From: Rhizobium sp. Q54
GTDB lineage: Bacteria > Pseudomonadota > Alphaproteobacteria > Rhizobiales > Beijerinckiaceae
Reading direction: 5' to 3'
Length of the DNA: 20,818 nucleotides
NCBI GenBank assembly: GCA_945901195.1
Contig: CAMDKB010000017.1
Span: 1 to 20,818 of the forward strand
The position numbers were made by a program, and so were the translations under genes. Positions within the stretch are counted from its first letter, which is position 1. Every line of letters begins with the position of its first letter. Shown here piece by piece: positions 8,045 to 15,339 of this stretch. The notes under the pieces are model-generated. The model was given only the letters and a program-made list of their open reading frames with translations. It was not told the DNA's origin and ran no database searches.

Positions 8045-8641
8045 TCACCAGAGGTCGCCGGCGGGCGCGGGCGCCGCATCCGGTTGGCGGAATGTGTAGG
8101 CAAGCGGATGCACATGTGCGCAGCGGCTGCAGGTGCGCTCCGCCGTGCTGGCGTTGAAGCGCTCCACTGCCGGGGTTTCCTGCGCCCAGAAGCGCGACAA
8201 TCCCTTACGTCCGGTTTTGATTTCGCTTGCGCTAAGAATATTCGCGCAGGAAGGACATATCCAGGAGATCGTATCGGCCGCATATTCGCTGGGGCAACCG
8301 CCGAGCACCATGGCGTAATGCACCTGTTGCTCGCGCTTCACACGAAACCAGACGATGTCGGATTCGCAGGTGCGCCAATAACCGAACAGGCCCGCGATAT
8401 GATGTGGCACGCCGCCATGCACGATATGCATGACCGAATCGTTATCGGGCACGCGGATGACGCCTTCGCCATGCTTTTCCCAGAGCGTCAGATCGGGCGC
8501 GCTTGCCGGGCGGCACATGGTCCAGATGTCGTAATCATGGGTTCGCTGCCAGCGACCAAGAAACTGGCTGTCCGGCTTCATCGGGAAGATATAACGCAGA
8601 ACAGGATCGGCGATCAGACTTGAGCCATCCATGGCTTGCAT
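8045..8641 (-). CDS. HAO-like protein, second paralog, metal-ligand positions not conserved
   Basis: This 198-residue protein is paralogous to the product of the next gene upstream. Shared landmarks are GxPHxxxxxFGYW, a strand HYxxVxG, and a C-terminal rubredoxin-like four-cysteine site (C129-C132 and C171-C174, CSRCAHVHPLAY). Bacterial 3-hydroxyanthranilate 3,4-dioxygenase also ends in such a site. At the position where the paralog has His and Glu six residues apart (WHINDKDE), this protein reads WRTCESDI, so a catalytic iron is doubtful. The start at 8641 is chosen because it follows the upstream gene's stop at 8652; an in-frame ATG at 8632 is a good alternative with GGGGA nine bases upstream. 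A longer frame reaching 8728 would overlap the upstream gene. It may be a non-catalytic partner of its paralog. Function unproven. Confidence 0.7.
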   Translation of the reverse strand: MQAMDGSSLIADPVLRYIFPMKPDSQFLGRWQRTHDYDIWTMCRPASAPDLTLWEKHGEGVIRVPDNDSVMHIVHGGVPHHIAGLFGYWRTCESDIVWFRVKREQQVHYAMVLGGCPSEYAADTISWICPSCANILSASEIKTGRKGLSRFWAQETPAVERFNASTAERTCSRCAHVHPLAYTFRQPDAAPAPAGDLW

Positions 8642-8651
8642 TCCCCGTGCG

Positions 8652-9293
8652 TCACCAATGCAGCCGGGCGGCTGCTTCCTCCGGCGTGTCCTTGGCCTTG
8701 TTCCAGCAATAGCCATGCGGGTTGACATGGTTGCACTCGGGACAATGACGCAGATGCGGGCTCAAGTTGTAGCGATTGACCGCCTCGCGCTCGCCTTTCC
8801 AGAAACCGGCGAGGCCCGTCTGGCCGGTCTCAATGACGTGATCGTAAAGCAACGTGCCGCATTCCTCGCAATACCAAGCAAAGGAATCGGTCTCGCACCC
8901 TTTCGGCAGGCCCATCACCACGACATAATGACCCATCTCGTCATCGCTGGCGGAGGGGATGGGGATATAGAGTTCGTCCTTGTCGTTGATGTGCCAATAG
9001 CCGAAATTATGCGCGACGCGATGTGGTGTGCCCGCCGTGGTGATGCGCAGATTCAGCGGATCATTGGTGCCTTCCGAAACACCCTTGGGACCGAGCTCGA
9101 AAAAGCGGCTGATATTGCCCTTCTTCGGATCGTTCATGCCGTTGGCGTAGGAGATGAAGCGGCGGCGCAGGCCAAAGATATTGTGACCAGCGACTTTGAA
9201 CGTTGAATAATGCTTGAGCACCTTCTCGTTCAAATAATCCCAGTCTTCGACGACCTTTTCTATGGGGTCCTTGATTTCAATCTGCGCGAACAT
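8652..9293 (-). CDS. 3-hydroxyanthranilate dioxygenase-like protein with C-terminal four-Cys site
   Basis: The protein has 213 residues and is the first gene of the minus-strand operon. The C-terminal half resembles bacterial 3-hydroxyanthranilate 3,4-dioxygenase: FAWYCEECGTLL (C142, C145) and RHCPECNHVNPHGYCW (C184, C187) form a rubredoxin-like metal site as in that enzyme. Before it, H101 and E107 have the H-x5-E spacing of two of that enzyme's iron ligands, but the region between this pair and the last strand is much shorter than in a normal cupin, so the third ligand is uncertain (H122 in GHYVVV is a candidate). The first about 80 residues are not recognised. The start at 9293 is set by GGAGGG four bases upstream; the longer TTG reading at 9305 would contain that site. 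Ring cleavage is possible but is inference. Confidence 0.7.
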   Translation of the reverse strand: MFAQIEIKDPIEKVVEDWDYLNEKVLKHYSTFKVAGHNIFGLRRRFISYANGMNDPKKGNISRFFELGPKGVSEGTNDPLNLRITTAGTPHRVAHNFGYWHINDKDELYIPIPSASDDEMGHYVVVMGLPKGCETDSFAWYCEECGTLLYDHVIETGQTGLAGFWKGEREAVNRYNLSPHLRHCPECNHVNPHGYCWNKAKDTPEEAAARLHW

Positions 9294-9346
9294 CTTTCCC
9301 TCCAACTAGGTTCGTTTTCGCCGGGAATGCCGCGATTAATAGGGGG

Positions 9347-9374
9347 AACATACCAACAAGGGCGAACGCGTCAA
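9347..9374 (-). promoter_or_regulatory. Sigma70-like promoter of the minus-strand operon
   Basis: On the minus strand, TTGACG (9374-9369) and TATGTT (9352-9347) are separated by 16 bases. Both hexamers are close to the housekeeping consensus used in alphaproteobacteria. A transcript starting near 9340 would have a leader of about 47 bases before the first gene at 9293. No operator is obvious next to it. Confidence 0.5.
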
Positions 9375-9588
9375 GCACTGTTTTTGCCCTCGACAGGGTG
9401 TTGTCATGTCTGGACGGCGCCCGCGGATCAAGGGATTTTTTGAAGTTTTCTGAGAATCGTGGGTGCGGTCATGTCTTCGGCCTGTTTGCGCGGATGGTTG
9501 ACCCGTTGGCCCTGATGTTGTCCGCGTCATCCCGCCATTATCAGACTAGCGCGCTATTATGCGCAGACAACACCGCAGGCTTGGGGAT
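9375..9588. other. Non-coding stretch between the operon promoter and the IS element
   Basis: No gene is supported here. Plus-strand frames such as one spanning 9398-9715 continue into the IS and resemble nothing I recognise. I see no trace of the missing N-terminal part of the amine oxidase found on the other side of the IS, so the insertion was accompanied by, or followed by, loss of sequence. Confidence 0.4.
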
Positions 9589-9602
9589 GGCTTTGTCACG
9601 TT
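9589..9602 (+). repeat. Left terminal inverted repeat of the IS6-type element
   Basis: GGCTTTGTCACGTT. It pairs with 10381-10394 in inverted orientation with three mismatches. The GTCACGTTA core is also found at the end of the left-edge IS6 element. Confidence 0.65.
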
Positions 9603-9641
9603 ATGGAATCGAGAATGCAAAAAGCCGCAATTCGTATTTTC

Positions 9642-10337
9642 TCACGCAGCCGCGACTGCCGTACGCCACGTGTTCATCGCGGCCGCGCGGAATGTCCGGC
9701 GCGTGGAGGCTGTAGTCAGGTGGCGTTGGACGTTGAAGGTGTTATAAACTGCGGCGTGGGTTGAGAGAAATCGTTGGGCGGAGCCGGCGCTCTTGAAACG
9801 TTGCATCTTACATTCTCGTCGGCGGGTCGGCTGATGCGAATTCTCCGCTCGATTGTTTCGCCATCGCCCGGTGCGATGGCGTAGTTCGATCCCCAGATCG
9901 CGCGCCGCCGCGCCATAGGAACGAAGGTCGCCGGTGATGAAAGTCTCTGGAACGAACCGATATTTCCTGAGTAGTTTGCGCATTAGTTTCAGAGCAGCCT
10001 GCTTATTTCTCTTCGACTGGACAAGCACATCGAGCACTTCGCCTTCGGCGTCGACGGCGCGCCAGAGGTAAACGTGGCGGCCATCGATTTTGAGGTAAAC
10101 CTCATCAAGGTGCCACGTCGTGTGAGGCTTTGGCCGGCGCTTGCGCAGATCCGCCGCGATCAACGGCCCGAAATGATTCACCAAACGCCGAACGGTCTCG
10201 TAGGAGACCGCGATACCCCGTTCGGCGAGCAAATCCTCGACATCCCGGAAGCTCAACGAAAACCGAAGGTAGAGTCAAATAGCCTGGTGGATGATCTCGG
10301 GCGGGAACCGATAGCCGCTGTAACTGATTTTTTTCAT
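9642..10337 (-). pseudogene. IS6-family transposase with one in-frame stop
   Basis: From the ATG at 10337 the minus strand encodes MKKISYSGYRFPPEIIHQAI, then a TGA at 10277-10275, then LYLRFSLSFRDVEDLLAERG and the rest of a normal IS6 transposase to 9642. The total is 231 codon positions, the full family length. The TGA stands where family members have Trp (AIWLY), so it is a single-base nonsense change of TGG. The catalytic DDE region is otherwise intact: first Asp in WHLDEVYLK, second in TGDLRSYGAAA, Glu in NRAENSHQPTRRRE. The C-terminus FLSTHAAVYNTFNVQRHL is typical. A TTG downstream of the stop could start a 204-residue product lacking the N-terminal DNA-binding part. Most likely inactive. 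Confidence 0.85.
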
Positions 10338-10380
10338 TCACTTGGCTACCGGGCTGTCGCGGATGGCGCAAGCCGTAAAC

Positions 10381-10394
10381 GATGTGACAATGCC
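10381..10394 (-). repeat. Right terminal inverted repeat of the IS6-type element
   Basis: Reads GGCATTGTCACATC on the minus strand from 10394. It lies 43 bases upstream of the transposase start codon, an ordinary position for IS6 elements. The coding homology of the amine oxidase remnant starts directly after it. Confidence 0.65.
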
Positions 10395-10653
10395 ACTGGA
10401 AAGCCTGTTTGGCCCGGAGGCCGCGCAGCCAATTGAATTCTTTCTGAAGGATTGGGCGCAGGATGTTTTTACAGCGGCGCCCAGTGATGCGACGCCTCTC
10501 TATCGTCATCCCGAGTATGGCTTGCCCGCAGGCCTGTCATCCCTTTGCGATGGCCGCCTGCTGCTCGGCTCGACCGAGACGGCTTCGCAGTTCGGCGGCT
10601 ATCTTGAAGGTGCTCTCGAATCCGCCGATAGATGCGTTAGCGAGATCCTCTGA
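10395..10653 (+). pseudogene. Flavin amine oxidase, C-terminal remnant cut by the IS
   Basis: Directly after the IS end, the plus strand reads LESLFGPEAAQPIEFFLKDW, then an HPEYGLPAGL stretch, then DGRLLLGSTETASQFGGYLE and a helix to a TGA at 10651-10653. The GSTETASQFGGYLEGALESA segment is the conserved FAD-binding C-terminus of flavin-dependent amine oxidases, where the Gly-Tyr-x-x-Gly-Ala pattern contacts the flavin. Only about 86 codons remain; the N-terminal dinucleotide-binding fold and substrate domain are missing and do not appear on the other side of the IS. The open frame that begins inside the IS at 10342 is therefore not a real gene start. The former substrate is unknown. Confidence 0.75.
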
Positions 10654-10763
10654 TAGCAGCGCTCCTGCCCCTGCCTTTGTTGGGCGGAGTCTTGGGCCAG
10701 GCATTTTGGGCTTATGATGTCGGTCCGAGTGGCCGGCGACGGCCGATATGGACGCGGTGCCCC

Positions 10764-11525
10764 TCACCCCAATCCGATCCGCGTGCGAAACACCTCATCG
10801 CGCATGGACACATCCTTGCCCGTGAGATCATCGCCCGTGCCACCGCACAGATATAAAACACCGCGCACGGCGTCGGCGACGGGCAGCAATTCGCTGCGGG
10901 GGATTTTGCTGATGGCGTTGAGGCCGGAGGCGCGGATTGTCGCTTGCATCTCTGTGTCGATGGTGCCGGGCGAGAAGCCGAAAATGCGAATACCCTTGGC
11001 TGCGTTTTCCAGATGCACGGCATTGGTCAGCATGACGAGGCCTGCCTTCCCCGCACAATAGGCGCTCCAGCCTTCGAGTATGCGATAGGCTGCGCCGGAG
11101 GAAATGTTGATGATGCAGCCGCTGCCCTGCGCCAGCATGCCGGGCAAAATGGTGCGCAGGGAATTATAGGCGCCCACCAGATTGATGTTGATGTTTTGCG
11201 CCCAGAGCGCGGGATCGGATGTTGCCACAGTGGCTATGGGTTCAATGACACCGGCGTTGTTGATGAGAATATCGACACGGCCAAATTTCGCCGTGGCTTC
11301 CTTCGCCGCATGTTCGACCTGGGCGTAATCTGCCGTGTCGCAGGGGATAGCGAGGGCCTTGCCACCAGCTCTAATGATTTCGCTCGCAATAGCGGCAATT
11401 TTATCAGCGCTTCTTGCTGTCAAAACGACAGTCGCGCCAACAGCAGCCATCGCCCGTGCTGTCGCCTCTCCAAGTCCCCGGCTCGCGCCGGTCACCAAAG
11501 CGACCTGCCCATTCAAAATATTCAT
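10764..11525 (-). CDS. Short-chain dehydrogenase/reductase (SDR)
   Basis: A 253-residue classical SDR, probably a cytoplasmic NAD(P)-dependent alcohol or ketone oxidoreductase. The nucleotide-binding motif TGASRGLG is at residues 12-19, NNAG at 89-92, the catalytic Ser in INISSGAAY (142-143), and Tyr156 and Lys160 in YCAGK. A PGTIDTEM segment follows the active site as in FabG-like members. The start at 11525 (MNILNGQVALV) is chosen for family length; the frame stays open upstream to 11753 but would overlap the FMN enzyme gene. It lies 59 bases downstream of that gene on the same strand, probably co-transcribed. In a catabolic setting it could act on a dihydrodiol or alcohol intermediate, but its substrate is not evident. 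Confidence 0.88.
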   Translation of the reverse strand: MNILNGQVALVTGASRGLGEATARAMAAVGATVVLTARSADKIAAIASEIIRAGGKALAIPCDTADYAQVEHAAKEATAKFGRVDILINNAGVIEPIATVATSDPALWAQNININLVGAYNSLRTILPGMLAQGSGCIINISSGAAYRILEGWSAYCAGKAGLVMLTNAVHLENAAKGIRIFGFSPGTIDTEMQATIRASGLNAISKIPRSELLPVADAVRGVLYLCGGTGDDLTGKDVSMRDEVFRTRIGLG

Positions 11526-11584
11526 TTTCGTCTTTCTTTTAGCGGCCGATCCCGGATCGAAGTTTGGCGGCGCCCGTATGATCT

Positions 11585-12835
11585 CTACGCCCCAAAATCT
11601 GCCAATTTCCACGCGCCGGGGTGCCGCACGGTGACGCCATGCAATTCCTCCACGGACTTGCAGCCGAGCTGCCCCAGGGTGGCGCGCACATCGTCCGTAT
11701 AAACATTGATGAGATGACCGGGTCCTTTCGGCCCCAGTGCGCCAAGACTCCACAGAAAACTCTTGCCCGCAAAAGCCGCGTCAGCGCCGCACGCAATCGC
11801 GCGCGCAACATCGATGCCCGAGCGCACGCCGCTATCCAGAATGAGCGTCGCCTTGTTTCCGACAGCGGCCTTGATGGCAGGCAGCGCATCGATGGAGGTC
11901 GGCAACGCCTCGATCTGGCGGCCGCCATGATTGGTGACAAAGAGGCCATCGACACCCAGCGACACAGCCTTCTCCGCGTCCGCAGGATGCAGCACGCCTT
12001 TCAGCACCAGCGGGCCTTTCCAGCGCGCGCGATACTTCTCCACTTCTTCCCAGGTGAAAGCGCCGCCCTGTTCGCGCCGCACGAAAGCAGCCGAGTCAGC
12101 AAGGCTTGTGTTGGGCGGCATATAGGGGTTCAGCGACACAAAACGCGGGATGCCGTTCTTCGCCAGCGACGACAGCCAGTGCGGCGATGTCATCGCATCA
12201 AGGCGTAACCGCATGGTGAGCTTGAAGGGATTGACGATGCCGCTCTTCACTTCACGCGAACGCACAGTGCGGGCGGGCGTATCTATCGTCAGCACGAGCA
12301 CGTGCACGCCCGAACGCTGCGCACGGTCAACAAGGTCCATGCCGATCTTGTGATCATTGTTGGAGAAGCGATAGAGCTGATACCAGAGGACATCCGGCGC
12401 AATCTTCGCAGCATCTTCAACGGTGATGCCGGAAAGCACACCCAGCGTGTAGGGAACACGCGCAGCCTGCGCAGCGCGGGCGAAATAGGTTTCAGCGCCT
12501 GGGAAGGCTGTGCCCGGCCCGCCAATGGGCGCTATACCAAGAGGCGCCGAATACGCGCGGCCAAAAAGCATCGTGTCGGCTGGCGGTGGCGCTACAACCT
12601 TGCCATAGCGCGGCACGAGTTCCACCGCATCGAGCGCTGCCCAATTCCGCTTGATTCCGCCATCAATGCCCGCGCCTCCATCCATGTATTCGAAGGCAAA
12701 GTTCGGCATCAGGCGTCGTGCACGGGCGCGCAGATCCATGGCTGTCGGAAACTTGCGCATCAACGCAAGACGCTCTTCCATCTCGGCGGGTGTGAGTACC
12801 GGCGCGGGCGTGCGCACTTGTCTGCTATCGTCCAT
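11585..12835 (-). CDS. FMN-dependent alpha-hydroxy-acid dehydrogenase/oxidase
   Basis: The 416-residue TIM-barrel flavoprotein belongs to the glycolate oxidase, lactate dehydrogenase and mandelate dehydrogenase family. It converts a 2-hydroxy acid to a 2-keto acid. Family residues are visible: Tyr50 in FAFEYMDGGAG, the FMN strand APLGIAPIGGPG (about 97-108), WYQLY (151-155), LTIDTPART (182-190), Lys279 in LVLKG, catalytic His303 and substrate-binding Arg306 in TNHGGRQIEALP, and the phosphate-binding DSGVRSGIDV (334-343) with ADAAFAGK. The start at 12835 is supported by GGGAGGACA just upstream; the longer frame to 13006 runs into the divergent promoter region. It is the first gene of a two-gene minus unit with the SDR. 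In an aromatic pathway a mandelate-like substrate is plausible but unproven. Confidence 0.9.
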   Translation of the reverse strand: MDDSRQVRTPAPVLTPAEMEERLALMRKFPTAMDLRARARRLMPNFAFEYMDGGAGIDGGIKRNWAALDAVELVPRYGKVVAPPPADTMLFGRAYSAPLGIAPIGGPGTAFPGAETYFARAAQAARVPYTLGVLSGITVEDAAKIAPDVLWYQLYRFSNNDHKIGMDLVDRAQRSGVHVLVLTIDTPARTVRSREVKSGIVNPFKLTMRLRLDAMTSPHWLSSLAKNGIPRFVSLNPYMPPNTSLADSAAFVRREQGGAFTWEEVEKYRARWKGPLVLKGVLHPADAEKAVSLGVDGLFVTNHGGRQIEALPTSIDALPAIKAAVGNKATLILDSGVRSGIDVARAIACGADAAFAGKSFLWSLGALGPKGPGHLINVYTDDVRATLGQLGCKSVEELHGVTVRHPGAWKLADFGA

Positions 12836-13029
12836 ATTGTCCTCCCAGGGCCGGCTGCCGCCACCATTTAAGCAATTGATAGCCGCTTGCGGAGCAATTG
12901 GCGAGAGGGCGCGCCAAGCAATCAGGACCAGCGGATACAACAGCCTCTGCACCCGCCTGCGAGTCGTCAACGTGCGAGTCTTGCCGAAACCAGCACAACA
13001 GGGCAATCTTCCAAAAAAGGGAGGGATTA
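12836..13029. promoter_or_regulatory. Divergent promoter region with two pairs of direct repeats
   Basis: This 194-bp spacer must hold the promoters for the FMN enzyme (minus) and the binding protein (plus). It contains AGCAATTG twice (12871-12878 and 12893-12900), 22 bases apart or about two helical turns, and TGCGAGTC twice (12958-12965 and 12973-12980), 15 bases apart. The first pair lies on the FMN-enzyme side and the second on the binding-protein side. Such spacing suits a dimeric regulator, but no regulator gene is in the window. I do not find a confident -35/-10 pair. Confidence 0.35.
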
Positions 13030-14058
13030 ATGCGGCGTCTGATTATTGCAGCGGCGCTGAGCGTTGGCCTGTTGACCTCGCCTGCGTTAGCTCAGCCTGT
13101 GCCCATCCGCGTGGGCATCACCAATAATGCTGCCGATGTTGGGCTTTTCGTGGCCGACAAGCGCGGATACTTCGCCGCTGAAGGCATCAAGGCTGAGTTT
13201 GTTTCCTTTGCTGCAGCGGCGCGAATGATTACGGCGCTTGGCTCGAATGACCTGGAAGTCGGTGGCGGCGGCGTCGCTGCGGGTTTGTTCAACGCGGTCG
13301 CGCGTGGCATCGGGCTGAAAATCGTGGCCGACAAGAGCACCTCTGTGCCCGGTTTCGGCTCCGGCGCACTGATGGTGCGCAAAGATCATCAGGAGACTGG
13401 GCGTTTCAAGACACTGTCTGATTTCAAGGGCTTCAAGATTGCCTTGCCCGCGCCCGGAACAGCCACCAGCACTTCGCTCGACATGGCTTTCGCAAAGGCA
13501 GGCATCAGCCTGCGCGATATGGAGCCGGTCTTTCTTTCCTTCCCGCAGATGGTCACCGCACTTGAAAACAAGGCTGTCGACGGCGGCTTTTTGACCGAAC
13601 CTATGGTGTCCATGGCTGTCTCGCGGGGGCTGGCGGTAAAATTGCTCAGTGACGACGAGATTTTTCCAAACCACCAGATCGCCGTGACTCTGTATTCGGA
13701 AAAATTCATCCGCGAAAACCGGGAAAAGGCCGTCGGTTTCATGCGCGCCCTTTTGCGCGGCAATCGCGATTATCATTCGGTCATCATCAATGGGCGCCTG
13801 AGCGGCCCTGGCTCCGAAGACATGATCGCTATCCTGAACGAATACAGCGCTATAAAAGACCCATCGGTTTATCGCGGCATTCAGGTGCATAGCGCCGATC
13901 CGGATGGACGCCTGCGGCCTGAAAGCTTGCAGACCGATCTCGATTATTTCCGCGCACGCGGGCTCATCCAGGGAAATGTGGAATTGAAAGACGCGATGGA
14001 TATTTCCATTGCCGCCGAAGCGTTGAAGACGCTCGGGCCCTATCAGCGCAAGCCATGA
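13030..14058 (+). CDS. ABC transporter substrate-binding protein, NMT1/SsuA-like (second copy)
   Basis: A 342-residue periplasmic binding protein. The signal peptide is clear (MRRLIIAAALSVGLLTSPALA, cleavage before QPVPIRV). The mature protein opens with RVGITNNAADVGLFVADKRG and YFAAEGIKAEFVSF, then LKIVADKSTSVPGFGSGALM, and the hinge motif AVDGGFLTEPMVSMAVSRG. The start at 13030 is fixed by GGGAGGG four bases upstream and by the signal peptide; an in-frame extension upstream to 12898 has neither. Twenty-one bases separate it from the Rieske oxygenase gene, so the two are probably co-transcribed, tying the transported compound to that enzyme. No permease or ATPase is nearby on this side; it may use the ABC core at 3956-5624. 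Confidence 0.88.
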   Translation: MRRLIIAAALSVGLLTSPALAQPVPIRVGITNNAADVGLFVADKRGYFAAEGIKAEFVSFAAAARMITALGSNDLEVGGGGVAAGLFNAVARGIGLKIVADKSTSVPGFGSGALMVRKDHQETGRFKTLSDFKGFKIALPAPGTATSTSLDMAFAKAGISLRDMEPVFLSFPQMVTALENKAVDGGFLTEPMVSMAVSRGLAVKLLSDDEIFPNHQIAVTLYSEKFIRENREKAVGFMRALLRGNRDYHSVIINGRLSGPGSEDMIAILNEYSAIKDPSVYRGIQVHSADPDGRLRPESLQTDLDYFRARGLIQGNVELKDAMDISIAAEALKTLGPYQRKP

Positions 14059-14079
14059 TAATTCAAGGGGACACACACC

Positions 14080-15324
14080 ATGCTTTCGCAGGAAGATAAT
14101 GATCTGCTAACCCGTGTTGGAGCCGGCACGCCTATGGGCGCTCTCATGCGGCGCTACTGGATACCAGCTGTTTTCACGCACCAGATTGAAAAGCCGGATG
14201 GCCCGCCTGTGCGCGTGCGCCTGCTGGGCGAAAACCTCGTGGCTTTCCGCGATACGCAAGGACGTGTTGGCCTGATTGATGAGCGCTGTCCTCATCGCAC
14301 AGCGTCGATGTTTTATGGCCGTAACGAAGACTGCGGACTGCGTTGCGTTTATCACGGCTGGAAATTCGACATTGAAGGCAAATGCGTGGATTTGCCGAGC
14401 GAACCACCCGGTAGCACATTGCAACGCAAGGTCAGTATCAAGGCCTATCCCTGCCTCGAACGTGGTGGCGTTGTGTGGACCTACATGGGCCCGGCTGAAT
14501 CCAGGCCCGAGTTTCCCGAACTTGAATGGACGATGGTTCCGCCCTCGCATCGCTATGTCACGCGGCACATTCAGGAATGCAACTGGCTGCAAGCCTTTGA
14601 AGGTGGATTCGACACAAGTCACCTGGCCTTTCTGCACGGCGGCACTATCGATATGAGCGTCTCCAGCGTCCCCTCCCGTTATGAAGTTGTCCCTACTGAT
14701 TTTGGATTTGTTGCAGGCACTGGCCGCGACTTACCCAAACAGGGCAGTAACGAGGCCGAGGTCTTCTGGTCCGCCAATGTGATGCTGATGCCATTTCACA
14801 AGATCATCGCGAGCGAGCCGGCGGGCGCGCACGTATGGGTACCCGTGGATGATCATCACACCATGCTTTACAGCGTCGACTTCAGTCCCGATCATCCCTT
14901 GACAGAAGTCGAACTGAAAATGTCGAAGGACTATCACTCCATTCACACCGAGAATATCCCCGGTACCGATACAGCCATCGCCAACAAGTCCAACGAATAT
15001 ATGCTTGATCGCGACCTTCAGACGAGCGGCAAATCCTACACCGGCATGCGCGGTCTTGGCATTCAGGATTGCGCGGTTCAGGAAAGCATGGGCTATGTAG
15101 CTGACCGAACGATCGAGCATCTGGGAGTCAGTGACACAGCGATCATCAAGATTCGCCGCCTGCTGCTGCAATCGCTGAAAGACCACACTGCCGGCAAAAC
15201 CCCGCCGGGACTCGACCCGCGCAGCTATCGTGTACGCTCCGCCCGCTTCAAGGCACCCGAAGGCATAGCTTTTGCCGATCAGGTGGGCGCGCGGGTCGCA
15301 ATTGACAAAGCGGCTGCCGAATAG
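14080..15324 (+). CDS. Rieske non-heme iron oxygenase, phthalate 4,5-dioxygenase type
   Basis: A 414-residue oxygenase alpha subunit. The Rieske [2Fe-2S] site is C70-P-H72 and C89-V-Y-H92. The mononuclear iron site is in NWLQAFEGGFDTSHLAFLHG, with H181 and H186, and D178 as the bridging Asp; the third ligand is expected further on. The YWIPA opening and the absence of a small beta subunit gene nearby fit the homo-oligomeric phthalate-dioxygenase group, which dihydroxylates or O-demethylates aromatic acids. It directly follows the binding-protein gene. It needs a reductase, which is not in the window; the ferredoxin at 7721-8038 may be part of the electron supply. Its 3' end lies only 15 bases from the convergent UbiD gene. 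The exact substrate is unknown. Confidence 0.9.
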   Translation: MLSQEDNDLLTRVGAGTPMGALMRRYWIPAVFTHQIEKPDGPPVRVRLLGENLVAFRDTQGRVGLIDERCPHRTASMFYGRNEDCGLRCVYHGWKFDIEGKCVDLPSEPPGSTLQRKVSIKAYPCLERGGVVWTYMGPAESRPEFPELEWTMVPPSHRYVTRHIQECNWLQAFEGGFDTSHLAFLHGGTIDMSVSSVPSRYEVVPTDFGFVAGTGRDLPKQGSNEAEVFWSANVMLMPFHKIIASEPAGAHVWVPVDDHHTMLYSVDFSPDHPLTEVELKMSKDYHSIHTENIPGTDTAIANKSNEYMLDRDLQTSGKSYTGMRGLGIQDCAVQESMGYVADRTIEHLGVSDTAIIKIRRLLLQSLKDHTAGKTPPGLDPRSYRVRSARFKAPEGIAFADQVGARVAIDKAAAE

Positions 15325-15339
15325 AAAACAGGGCCGCGC

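Larger units (their letters stand above)
9589..10394 (-). mobile_element. IS6-family insertion sequence, complete ends, decayed transposase
   Basis: The 806-bp element is bounded by imperfect 14-bp terminal inverted repeats: GGCTTTGTCACGTT at 9589-9602, and GGCATTGTCACATC reading inward from 10394, matching at 11 of 14 positions. Size and single DDE transposase gene fit IS6. The 8 bases flanking each side (TTGGGGAT and ACTGGAAA) do not match, so there is no target duplication; this is common for IS6 elements after cointegrate formation or adjacent deletion. The right end abuts a truncated amine oxidase gene. Confidence 0.8.

Noticed and set aside
9398..9715. Plus-strand open frame running from the intergenic stretch into the IS
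   Set aside because: It crosses the IS boundary at 9589, has no recognisable domain and is opposite the transposase at its end.
9581..10402. Eight-base target duplication around the second IS6 element
   Set aside because: The flanks TTGGGGAT and ACTGGAAA do not match, so no duplication is claimed.
13087..14076. Long minus-strand open frame opposite the second binding protein
   Set aside because: It is antisense to a well-supported gene, has no recognisable domain and has no matching ribosome-binding site.
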